Virus record (IMG/VR): IMGVR_UViG_3300048011_000525
Coordinates: 1 to 64,000 of that record
DNA: 64,000 bases
DNA from: a virus
Strand: one strand, 5' to 3'
The notes under the pieces were generated by a model. The model was not told the origin of the DNA, searched no databases, and was given only the letters and a program-made list of their open reading frames with translations. The translations under genes were made by a program, and so were the position numbers. The first letter of the stretch is position 1; each line of letters starts with the position of its first letter. Of the stretch, positions 5,901-11,861 are shown piece by piece.

Positions 5901-6095
5901 ATGATCAAAGTATTCAACAGCGCATACCGTGAGTCGATCGAGCAGCCGAAGATGATTCCACTGGATGAAGTCAACATCGTAACACAGAACATCCACAACG
6001 GCGCTCCTTACATCTTGTTCGAGCACAAAGACTATCCGCTGGGCGCACTGAGCGCAACCTTCGACGGTGAGTATTGGGCTTGTGACCTTGATTGA
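5901..6095 (+). CDS. early protein of unknown function, 64 aa
   Basis: ATG 5901 follows GAAGGAACTACGCA; GGGCAA lies further up in the leader. The in-frame upstream ATG at 5751 is inside the previous gene and is rejected. The 64-residue product (MIKVFNSAYRESIEQPK...) ends with GEYWACDLD and is soluble; no family recognised. Confidence 0.65.
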   Translation: MIKVFNSAYRESIEQPKMIPLDEVNIVTQNIHNGAPYILFEHKDYPLGALSATFDGEYWACDLD

Positions 6096-6127
6096 TGATC
6101 CGTGTGATGATTGGTACCCATTAGGGG

Positions 6128-6156
6128 TTGACAAACCAAAGAAGTGACTGTATACT
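6128..6156 (+). promoter_or_regulatory. early promoter P10
   Basis: TTGACA 6128-6133, 17-bp spacer, TATACT 6151-6156 followed by GTAAGTATAACAATTAGG. Confidence 0.9.
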
Positions 6157-6187
6157 GTAAGTATAACAATTAGGAAAGAGGGCAAAC

Positions 6188-6457
6188 ATGGAAAAATCAA
6201 TTTACGAAGTAGGTGAACAGCACAAACAACTAGCAGCCGTTGGTAGACGCATGATGGACATGAGCGAGTATGCCAATTGCAAGGGCATGAAGGATGAAGA
6301 CTTCAAATTGCTCAACGACATGAGTCACGTAGGCAACCTGCTTACCAAATTGGGCAATGCGTTTGGTCCTAAGCTGGACAAAGACTTTACAGCCGAGGAT
6401 ATGGATTTAATTGCTCGTTTTATGAAAAAAGAGATTGACATTCCGCAGATGCGGTAG
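6188..6457 (+). CDS. early helical protein of unknown function, 89 aa
   Basis: Starts directly after GAGGGCAAAC. The 89-residue product looks all-helical and Met-rich, with basic and acidic patches in alternation; no family recognised. Its last seven codons contain the -35 box of promoter P11 (ATT GAC ATT), so coding and promoter sequence overlap. Confidence 0.7.
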   Translation: MEKSIYEVGEQHKQLAAVGRRMMDMSEYANCKGMKDEDFKLLNDMSHVGNLLTKLGNAFGPKLDKDFTAEDMDLIARFMKKEIDIPQMR

Positions 6458-6463
6458 TATACT
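6435..6463 (+). promoter_or_regulatory. early promoter P11, inside a gene end
   Basis: TTGACA 6435-6440 lies in the 3' end of the preceding gene; 17-bp spacer, TATACT 6458-6463 starts one base after its stop, then GTATATAACAATTAGGG. Confidence 0.88.
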
Positions 6464-6495
6464 GTATATAACAATTAGGGCAAAGGGCAAAACAA

Positions 6496-6633
6496 ATGAT
6501 TAAAACACTAGGTTGGTTAACAGTAATTGGAATAGGTCTTTACACAGGGATCCTACAGGCCATGTTGATATTTGCTGGTGCTGCGGTTATTTGGGTTGGT
6601 ACTTTGCTCGCTAGTTTGGGAGGCGCGATATGA
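6496..6633 (+). CDS. two-helix membrane peptide, 45 aa
   Basis: ATG 6496 follows AAAGGGCAAAACAA from promoter P11. The 45-residue product is almost wholly hydrophobic with two likely helices (about residues 6-20 and 22-40) and one Lys near the start, so it should insert in the inner membrane. Its stop overlaps the next start as ATGA (6630-6633), which supports translation. Function unknown; small early membrane proteins are a repeated theme here. Confidence 0.65.
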   Translation: MIKTLGWLTVIGIGLYTGILQAMLIFAGAAVIWVGTLLASLGGAI

Positions 6634-6863
6634 AATGGGTTTTGATAGCAAGCGTTCTTAACTGGCAACCAGTATATGACGATCAGAAGACCTGTCAACT
6701 AGCAGCCGAAGAGCTCAAGAAGGTATATTACCAAGAAGTCGCTGCGTGTATTCCAAAGCCGACTAACACAGCCGGTGAGAATGAGAATGTGGACCGCATG
6801 TTCGAACAGTTCATGAATATGGTAAAAGAACTACAAAAAGAAGTTGACAACGGCAACAACTGA
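6630..6863 (+). CDS. small early protein with hydrophobic N-terminus, 77 aa
   Basis: Begins in an ATGA overlap with the membrane peptide. The first ten residues (MKWVLIASVL) are hydrophobic, then comes NWQPVYDDQKTCQLAAEEL, a pattern seen in many small phage proteins, with two cysteines (C22 and C40) that could pair in the periplasm. The C-terminal half is charged and helical. The last codons hold the -35 of promoter P12. Possibly secreted or membrane-tethered; function unknown. Confidence 0.65.
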   Translation: MKWVLIASVLNWQPVYDDQKTCQLAAEELKKVYYQEVAACIPKPTNTAGENENVDRMFEQFMNMVKELQKEVDNGNN

Positions 6864-6872
6864 ACGTATACT
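6844..6872 (+). promoter_or_regulatory. early promoter P12, inside a gene end
   Basis: TTGACA 6844-6849 lies within the last codons of the preceding gene; 17-bp spacer spans its stop; TATACT 6867-6872, then ACATATATAAATTAAC. Confidence 0.88.
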
Positions 6873-6907
6873 ACATATATAAATTAACTTAACGCTGTGA
6901 GGGCACA

Positions 6908-7912
6908 ATGACAAACATTACAATCAAAGAAGGCACATACAAAATCCGTGGTAAAGACGTAGACCTATCAGGTATGACTTTTCCACTAGTAGAAGAATTC
7001 AAAGTAGGAGCACGAGGTGGCTACGTAACAGTAGACGGTTCAGCAGTTGCTGGCTTTCCACAGCGTAACATCAAGATCATGTGCGCAAGTGCAGATGACT
7101 ATGCCCAAACTGATGCTGCAATTAATACAGCAGCAGTAGAGGAGAGTGACGAAGAAGTTATCGAACGTATCCGTGAACGCTTTGACATGTTGAAGGACAT
7201 GACCAAAGCAGTCAAGAAAGGTGCTGTGCGAGCTATGATCGTTTCAGGACCTCCAGGTGTTGGTAAGTCGCATGGTGTAGAAGAAGTACTAGAGCGTTAC
7301 GACACACTAGAACATCTAGGTGGTTCCTCTAAGTATACAATTGTTAAAGGTGCAATGAGCCCAATCGGACTCTACTGTAAGCTGTTCAACTACGCAGACA
7401 AAGACAACGTTATCGTGTTCGATGACTGTGATGCGATCTTCGAAGAGCCACTTGCACTTAATATTTTAAAAGCTGCTCTAGACAGCAAGAAGAAACGTAC
7501 TATTCACTGGAACACAGACAGTTTCAAGTTGCGTAATGAAGGTGTGCCGGATTCATTCGAGTTCAAAGGTTCAGCGATCTTTATTACCAACCTTGACTTC
7601 CATGACGTAAAGAGCAAGAAGATACGCTCGCACTTGGAAGCACTAGAGTCACGTTGTCACTATATGGATTTAACTATCCACTCTGAGCGCGACAAGATGC
7701 TCAGAATTGCACAAGTCATCAAGGACGGAATGCTAGATAGTTATAAGGTGTCCGATGAAGTCAAAGAAGAAATCATTGATTTCGTGGACATTAATAAGAA
7801 GCGACTAAGAGAACTGTCATTGCGTACAGTACTTAAGGTAGCCGACTTAGCAGTTGCATTTCCAGATCGTTGGGAAGCAATGGCTGAGAACACTGTTATG
7901 AAACATTCTTAA
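6908..7912 (+). CDS. AAA+ ATPase, 334 aa
   Basis: Starts behind GTGAGGGCACA. Walker A GPPGVGKS (114-121) and Walker B VIVFDDCD (168-175) are intact, and ITNLDF near residue 225 fits sensor 1, so this is an active P-loop ATPase of the single-domain AAA family carried by many T4-like marine phages. Its substrate is not known; the N-terminal 80 residues carry no recognised domain. It is the longest early gene and almost alone in lacking CAGCCG. Its stop codon lies in the loop of the first of three hairpins that form its 3' UTR. Confidence 0.85.
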   Translation: MTNITIKEGTYKIRGKDVDLSGMTFPLVEEFKVGARGGYVTVDGSAVAGFPQRNIKIMCASADDYAQTDAAINTAAVEESDEEVIERIRERFDMLKDMTKAVKKGAVRAMIVSGPPGVGKSHGVEEVLERYDTLEHLGGSSKYTIVKGAMSPIGLYCKLFNYADKDNVIVFDDCDAIFEEPLALNILKAALDSKKKRTIHWNTDSFKLRNEGVPDSFEFKGSAIFITNLDFHDVKSKKIRSHLEALESRCHYMDLTIHSERDKMLRIAQVIKDGMLDSYKVSDEVKEEIIDFVDINKKRLRELSLRTVLKVADLAVAFPDRWEAMAENTVMKHS

Positions 7913-8034
7913 TGCCCTCAAGAATCATAACAGTTCAAGTGTTAAGCAGGCACCCCTCATAGCCCTCACGCTCTGCTAACACATGCGCCCGGAGTAGGAC
8001 ATGCCCTCGTCCAATACACTCCGGGCTTTTTTTT
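7905..8034 (+). ncRNA. 3' UTR with three ATGCCCTC-type hairpins ending in a terminator
   Basis: Hairpin 1: ATTCTT/AAGAAT (7905-7910, 7920-7925), loop AATGCCCTC, spanning the stop codon of the ATPase gene. Hairpin 2: GTGTTAAGCAG (7939-7949, one bulged A) with CTGCTAACAC (7973-7982), loop holding GCCCTC (7962-7967). Hairpin 3: GCCCGGAGT/ACTCCGGGC (7987-7995, 8018-8026) with inner GGAC/GTCC (7997-8000, 8009-8012) and loop ATGCCCTC (8001-8008), then eight T. The stems are unrelated in sequence but the loops are the same and complement the early RBS GAGGGCA. Probably a 3'-UTR-derived regulatory RNA. Confidence 0.6.
7987..8034 (+). terminator. intrinsic terminator of the ATPase transcript
   Basis: Perfect 9-bp GC-rich stem GCCCGGAGT/ACTCCGGGC followed by T8 (8027-8034). 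The stem carries a second hairpin, GGAC-ATGCCCTC-GTCC, within it. Confidence 0.85.
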
Positions 8035-8055
8035 GATCTTTTTTTGATTTAGGGG

Positions 8056-8082
8056 TTGACACAGCCGCCATTTGATTATAAG
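8056..8082 (+). promoter_or_regulatory. early promoter P13
   Basis: TTGACA 8056-8061; -10 is either TATAAG 8077-8082 (15 bp) or a displaced box in AGCTGTATATAACAG. The spacer holds CAGCCG. The least regular of the set. Confidence 0.7.
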
Positions 8083-8120
8083 CTGTATATAACAGTTAAC
8101 AAAGCAAGAGGGCAAAAGCA

Positions 8121-8513
8121 ATGACAACTGTAATTAAAGAGAACTTCCGCAAGTGTTCAGTAGAGGGATGCAACAAGCTGGGCCAGCACATGGGCAAGTA
8201 TCGCAAAGACGGATCACCTGTACGCAGAGCCAAGTGTGCCAAACATCATTCAATTGACTACGGCATGAAAGGTTGGGACTACAAGCAACACCGCAAAGAC
8301 TACTGTGAGAACCGTGACGGACGCTTGGGCTTCACCTGCACATCAACTATTGTAGATCCAGAGTGGCAACTAGACGCAGATCACATCAACGGCAACCCAA
8401 GCGACAATCGTCCTGAGAACATACAGACACTGTGCAAGTGCTGTCACCCAATCAAAACTAAAATGGAAGGTGATTACCTAACAGCCGGTCGCAAAGCATA
8501 CGGGGTAAAATAA
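8121..8513 (+). CDS. HNH endonuclease-like protein, 130 aa
   Basis: Starts behind AAGAGGGCAAAAGCA. It has an N-terminal zinc-binding cluster (C12, C17, C39, H42), and a C-terminal LDADHINGNPSDNRPEN with CKCCH (residues 85-109), the beta-beta-alpha HNH nuclease motif with H88 as likely general base. It is a free-standing early gene under its own promoter, so it may be a homing nuclease that has been tamed, or a host-DNA nuclease. Substrate unknown. Confidence 0.8.
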   Translation: MTTVIKENFRKCSVEGCNKLGQHMGKYRKDGSPVRRAKCAKHHSIDYGMKGWDYKQHRKDYCENRDGRLGFTCTSTIVDPEWQLDADHINGNPSDNRPENIQTLCKCCHPIKTKMEGDYLTAGRKAYGVK

Positions 8514-8537
8514 TTACGCAATTTGGTAAAAAAGAGG

Positions 8538-8566
8538 TTGACAACCGGCCTCTTTTTTTATATACT
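8538..8566 (+). promoter_or_regulatory. early promoter P14
   Basis: TTGACA 8538-8543, 17-bp spacer, TATACT 8561-8566 in TATACTGTATA, then TAACAGTTA. AAAGAGG upstream and CCTCTTT in the spacer form a 7-bp inverted repeat around the -35. Confidence 0.9.
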
Positions 8567-8599
8567 GTATATAACAGTTAAGCAAATGAGGGCAAACAA

Positions 8600-8971
8600 A
8601 TGCTAGTAACTAAACACACCGAGGAAAGCACACACAAGTTTTTTGCAATAGCAGACATTGAAGCTCGTGCTCGTGCAGCGTACAATGCAAACAAGCAGCT
8701 ATTTGAAAGTGCTGCACACCAGCAGCGTGTAGAACTTGTAGACACTATACTACGCAACATGCTCGCGGGCTACACTACAGCATATCAAACTGCTCGCGCT
8801 GCTACTAAACGCAAAGCAGCACACACAGAAGTCAAGTACGACCGCGTAATACAATACACAAGCAACAAGCACAAGCAGCTACGTGCAGCAGCCGTTGAGC
8901 AACTAGCAGCACTTGGACTTGACTTAGTATACAAACCCAAAACAAACAGCTATAGCGTACACGTACTATAG
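8600..8971 (+). CDS. early helical protein of unknown function, 123 aa
   Basis: Starts behind TGAGGGCAAACAA. The 123-residue product is Ala-rich, basic and predicted all-helical with possible coiled coil (residues 18-110). No family motif. The net positive charge would suit nucleic-acid or membrane-surface binding, which is inference only. Confidence 0.7.
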   Translation: MLVTKHTEESTHKFFAIADIEARARAAYNANKQLFESAAHQQRVELVDTILRNMLAGYTTAYQTARAATKRKAAHTEVKYDRVIQYTSNKHKQLRAAAVEQLAALGLDLVYKPKTNSYSVHVL

Positions 8972-9010
8972 CAGCCGCGGCCTGTGGATAACTTTTTGGT
9001 AAAAAAGAGG

Positions 9011-9039
9011 TTGACAAACACACACTCAGATCATATACT
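9011..9039 (+). promoter_or_regulatory. early promoter P15
   Basis: TTGACA 9011-9016, 17-bp spacer, TATACT 9034-9039, then GTATGTATAAGTTAAAG. Confidence 0.9.
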
Positions 9040-9071
9040 GTATGTATAAGTTAAAGCAAAGAGGGCACAAT

Positions 9072-9332
9072 ATGAAACGCAACATTAGAGCAGCATACAC
9101 AAAACTAAAAGCACTTGGTGCTCCCGTGTATGAAGGTGGTTGGAATGGTGAAGACACATTCCGAATCTCAGGAGAGGACAACGGCGACACCCTTTGGGCA
9201 GACTACTATGAAGAGTTTGTGCCCAGCACATGGGAGTTTGGTGTTAATCCTATTATCACTAAGGTACTGGACAAGCATGGCTTGTTTGCAGAATGGTGCA
9301 ATGCTGGTGTGCTTAATGTATATGAGAATTGA
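9072..9332 (+). CDS. early protein of unknown function, 86 aa
   Basis: ATG 9072 follows GAGGGCACAAT; the in-frame ATG at 9042 lies in the leader upstream of the RBS and is rejected. The product begins MKRNIRAAYTKLKALG and continues with an acidic, Trp-rich region (WNGEDTF, WADYYEEFVPSTWEFG). Small hypotheticals of this type occur in T4-like marine phages. No motif. Confidence 0.7.
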   Translation: MKRNIRAAYTKLKALGAPVYEGGWNGEDTFRISGEDNGDTLWADYYEEFVPSTWEFGVNPIITKVLDKHGLFAEWCNAGVLNVYEN

Positions 9333-9343
9333 GCAAATAAAGG

Positions 9344-9371
9344 TTGACACACAGCACACAGATGCTATACT
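9344..9371 (+). promoter_or_regulatory. early promoter P16
   Basis: TTGACA 9344-9349, 16-bp spacer, TATACT 9366-9371, then GTATATATAAATTAACG. Confidence 0.88.
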
Positions 9372-9403
9372 GTATATATAAATTAACGTAGAGGGCTAAA
9401 CAA

Positions 9404-9799
9404 ATGAACAACGAAACACTTACTCCAAACGCACTAGCAGAACGTTACACTGTAGAAGACCTACAGGCAATGCTCAACACTGCTGAGCAAGCGGCACGAA
9501 CTGCACAACATGACTTCCTAGAGCAGTGGAACACTAGCACAGGTGGTAACCAATATGGTGAGCCAATGTACTGTGGCTTTGCTTGGGTTAACATACACGG
9601 TGTTAAAGGCAATACTAAGATTGGTAGACGCTTGAAGTTGGCAGGTGTACAGCAGAGCTGGGACAAGAGCTTCCAAGTATGGAACCCAGGTTCACACGGT
9701 GGACAGAGCATGGATGTTAAAGAAGCAGGTGCTAGAGCATATGCAGATGTATTAACAGCATACGGCTTTAGAGCTTACCCAGGTAGCAGAGCAGACTAA
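9404..9799 (+). CDS. early protein of unknown function, 131 aa
   Basis: Starts behind AGAGGGCTAAACAA. An N-terminal helical segment (residues 8-45) is followed by a Gly- and aromatic-rich part (GEPMYCGFAWVNIHGVKGNTKIGRRL) ending in AYGFRAYPGSRAD. It resembles conserved hypotheticals of marine T4-like phages; function unknown. No CAGCCG occurs from here on. Confidence 0.7.
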   Translation: MNNETLTPNALAERYTVEDLQAMLNTAEQAARTAQHDFLEQWNTSTGGNQYGEPMYCGFAWVNIHGVKGNTKIGRRLKLAGVQQSWDKSFQVWNPGSHGGQSMDVKEAGARAYADVLTAYGFRAYPGSRAD

Positions 9800-9832
9800 T
9801 ACAGCAGGCTAGGCTGATGGGAGGCAAAAGAT

Positions 9833-9946
9833 ATGGATTTAATTAAAGTGTTGGCTTTTGTAGGGATTGGTTTGGCTATCGGCCAGATATATGTGCATTT
9901 TGCACTAAGGGAATTCTGGAAAGACCATAATGGTGACGACAAATAA
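9833..9946 (+). CDS. single-helix membrane peptide, 37 aa
   Basis: ATG 9833 lies 8 nt after GGGAGGCAAAA. The 37-residue product has a hydrophobic helix (about residues 4-25, IKVLAFVGIGLAIGQIYVHFAL) and a charged tail (REFWKDHNGDDK), so it should be an N-in or N-out inner-membrane peptide. It is the last gene of the P16 transcript before a terminator. Function unknown. Confidence 0.6.
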   Translation: MDLIKVLAFVGIGLAIGQIYVHFALREFWKDHNGDDK

Positions 9947-9968
9947 GAAGAACTGTGTGTGGGAAAAG

Positions 9969-9997
9969 ATCCTTGCGTGATGCAGGGATTTTTTTTG
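9969..9997 (+). terminator. intrinsic terminator closing the early region
   Basis: ATCCTTGC (9969-9976), loop GTGAT, GCAGGGAT (9982-9989), then a T8 run; a second T-run follows. Confidence 0.85.
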
Positions 9998-9999
9998 AA

Positions 10000-10206
10000 T
10001 TTTTTTTATTTTCGAGACCGGGGGGTCGGGGCTTATAAACACTAGTAAAATCAACAACTTACAAGTCCTTAATGACCGTTTTTTAAAACCATGGTCTAGA
10101 AATCACCACCTCACTTCTGTAAGTACTTCACCTAAATTTTTCGTAGCGCAACTTTTTACACTGTAGAACCCATTTCGGACTATATACACATGAAGGGAGA
10201 TCAACT
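10000..10206. other. non-coding stretch with first copy of an 80-bp imperfect repeat
   Basis: No gene seen. After GGGGGGTCGGGGC near 10020 the sequence holds TAAGTACTTCACC (about 10118) leading through TTTTTCGTAGCGCAAC to ACTATATACACATGA (about 10193). A diverged copy occurs at about 10287-10365. The repeat precedes the cysteine-rich micropeptide and may carry its promoter (TATATA near 10181). Confidence 0.45.
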
Positions 10207-10251
10207 ATGTGTAACTGTGAAACATGTACTTGCAAAGACTGTAAGTGCTAA
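10207..10251 (+). CDS. cysteine-rich 14-residue micropeptide, metallothionein-like
   Basis: ATG 10207 follows AAGGGAGA at a good distance and encodes MCNCETCTCKDCKC, then TAA. Six of fourteen residues are Cys in the regular order CxCxxCxCxxCxC, the CxC/CxxC arrangement that metallothioneins use to chelate Cu(I), Zn or Cd. Four charged residues lie between. No known phage protein of this kind comes to mind. A competing frame from ATG 10190 (33 residues, starting MKGDQLC) has no ribosome-binding site. Coding is inferred from the Cys spacing and the RBS. Confidence 0.55.
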   Translation: MCNCETCTCKDCKC

Positions 10252-10686
10252 TCTAATGTTGTGCGCAAAACTAACCATATGGAATGTGTAAGTACTCCAC
10301 CAAATTTTTTTGCGCACAATTTTTTTCTCACTACAAACCCCTTTTCGAGCGTAGCGTATACACACGAGTACTAGCGAGTGTGTTATGTACGCAGTACATA
10401 CTGTATAGTCTAAACGAGAACCTCTTAACTGTGCGCTACGGTGTTACGCACTTATAAATACTTTTGTAAGCACAGTGTACATCACAGTTTGAACATGTGT
10501 CACAAGTTTGCGTAAGTTTACGTTATATAAAAAAAGCAGACTAGCTGACTACACTGTGCTTACTTTTATCTTTTATGCATAAGTACTATATGACAGTCAA
10601 CTCAATCATAATTGTATACTCGTGTGCAGTACTACATGCTATTACATTACCCATATGGATATATCTACTCTTACTTGCGTTTTAAC
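10252..10686. other. non-coding stretch with second repeat copy and a late promoter box
   Basis: Contains the second repeat copy (about 10287-10365: TAAGTACTCCACC through CGTATACACACGAG) and TATAAATA at 10453-10460, a perfect T4-type late box pointing right. After the second copy an ATG at about 10386 opens only seven codons. No other gene is visible. Confidence 0.45.
10453..10460 (+). promoter_or_regulatory. late promoter box TATAAATA
   Basis: Perfect match to the T4 late consensus, pointing right toward the 10687 frame; the leader would be over 200 nt. Confidence 0.5.
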
Positions 10687-10890
10687 ATGTACACACTAAC
10701 ACTAAATTACGAGTCAAGCACAACATCGTATATGCAAGACATCAACACGTTTACATTTGCTACAGAGCTGTTGTTGCGAGGCATACACTGTGATCAACCA
10801 AGTGATTGTACACTTGTGTTTTGGAGTGAGTCAGATCTACTATATGCTACGCTTGCATACAAAGGAACAGCTACTCTAGCTTGGGATTAG
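10687..10890 (+). CDS. possible small protein, 67 aa
   Basis: An open frame from 10612 to 10890 has ATGs at 10612, 10636 and 10687. I choose 10687 (MYTLTLNYESSTTSYMQD...) because the upstream part is low-complexity Tyr-rich sequence. No good ribosome-binding site precedes any of them. The product is Thr/Ser-rich with no known motif. Codon use looks natural, and tandem terminators follow on the same strand, so a transcript is likely; coding is uncertain. Confidence 0.4.
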   Translation: MYTLTLNYESSTTSYMQDINTFTFATELLLRGIHCDQPSDCTLVFWSESDLLYATLAYKGTATLAWD

Positions 10891-10978
10891 AATGGTGTCT
10901 GTGCGCTTATATAAGCGTCATACAGCAGGTTTTATTGTTTGGGGCTTGTGTGATACTACGGTGTAAAATTTTGCTTAG

Positions 10979-11037
10979 AGCTAACTAGCGTTAGCTGCTT
11001 CGCAGCTTTTTGTGCTTTAACCGCGATGCGGCTTTTT
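10979..11037 (+). terminator. tandem hairpins and terminators between convergent units
   Basis: AGCTAAC/GTTAGCT (10979-10985, 10990-10996) overlaps AGCTGC/GCAGCT (10993-10998, 11002-11007) followed by T5, so the first stem can exclude the second. A third stem CCGC/GCGG (11021-11024, 11028-11031) is followed by CTTTTT. The two T-tailed stems terminate rightward transcription; leftward function is less clear. Confidence 0.65.
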
Positions 11038-11057
11038 GGCGCAAACGCTTCGCGCTG

Positions 11058-11843
11058 TTAGGCTATCTGGATGAGGCTGATTCTGTCTATGGTTGCTTCT
11101 ACATCTGCTAGGTTTATGCGAAACTCGTTGATTTGATCAGTATAGTCTGTGAGGTTGTCCACAGTAAACTCTGCTGTGTAGGTTACATATTCGTCAATTC
11201 TATTTCTATCTGCTAGTTCAAGTGTGATTATGTCAATGTCGTTACCGCCGTTGTTGGCACTTAGTGTGATCGCACTGCTTACACCTGTTACTTCAGTTGA
11301 GTTAAATGAAGCTGCCACACGATAGGTATTGCCTTCTACTAGTGCAAACTGTGAGCTTGTAAGAGTGCCGGTGTCACCTTCTTCTAGAATAAACGATACT
11401 TGGTCTGCGACGGTGCTGTCAATTGTGCCTGTGCCTGTTGTAGCACCTGTCCACTGACCTGCATAGTCAAGTATTTCACTGTCTGGTACTAGTTCAGCTG
11501 GAGGAGTTCCCCAACGCACCACAACACTTTGTCCAGGAGTTAGTGTGAGCTGTGTGCGCTCAAGCACACCACGTGGCACAATAGTAGTACTGTATTCAAC
11601 CCAGTCGTAGATCTTTGGCACTACGCTGTCACTTACTGCAAGTGCAATAGTGTTTGCTGCTTCTACATCTCTGTTGCACACACTTATTGCTGCAATAGCA
11701 TACGCCAATCCTGGCAATTTAGGTAATGTATATATTACGTTATCCAAACCGTCGCTGGTTGTAATGTCTGCTGTTGCTAGGCGTCCACTGGTTTGTGCGC
11801 CTGTTTTAACTGTAATACCGTGTACTGTAACTGATAATGCCAT
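11058..11843 (-). CDS. virion-type beta-rich protein, 261 aa
   Basis: Starts with MALSVTVHGITVKTG behind AGGAGA, 20 nt after a late box (11863-11870). The sequence is Thr/Val/Gly-rich and nearly Lys-free, typical of virion beta-sandwich proteins. The last 110 residues (from about DSEILDYAGQWTG) read like a carbohydrate-binding jelly-roll with YRVAASF. It is the last gene of a leftward late unit with a fibre-like protein and a protease, so a capsid or tail decoration, perhaps sugar-binding, is likely. No specific T4 homologue recognised. Confidence 0.7.
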   Translation of the reverse strand: MALSVTVHGITVKTGAQTSGRLATADITTSDGLDNVIYTLPKLPGLAYAIAAISVCNRDVEAANTIALAVSDSVVPKIYDWVEYSTTIVPRGVLERTQLTLTPGQSVVVRWGTPPAELVPDSEILDYAGQWTGATTGTGTIDSTVADQVSFILEEGDTGTLTSSQFALVEGNTYRVAASFNSTEVTGVSSAITLSANNGGNDIDIITLELADRNRIDEYVTYTAEFTVDNLTDYTDQINEFRINLADVEATIDRISLIQIA

Positions 11844-11861
11844 TTCGTTTTCTCCTGTATG

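Noticed and set aside
5201-8034. Repeated ATGCCCTC could be a CRISPR-like or mobile repeat
   Set aside because: The copies are only eight bases, lie in hairpin loops with unrelated stems and are not evenly spaced with unique spacers.
10004-10040. G-run GGGGGGTCGGGG as a quadruplex signal
   Set aside because: Only two G-runs of useful length; too little to form an intramolecular quadruplex.
10190-10288. 33-residue frame overlapping the Cys-rich micropeptide
   Set aside because: No ribosome-binding site precedes its ATG and the product shows no pattern, while the other frame has both.
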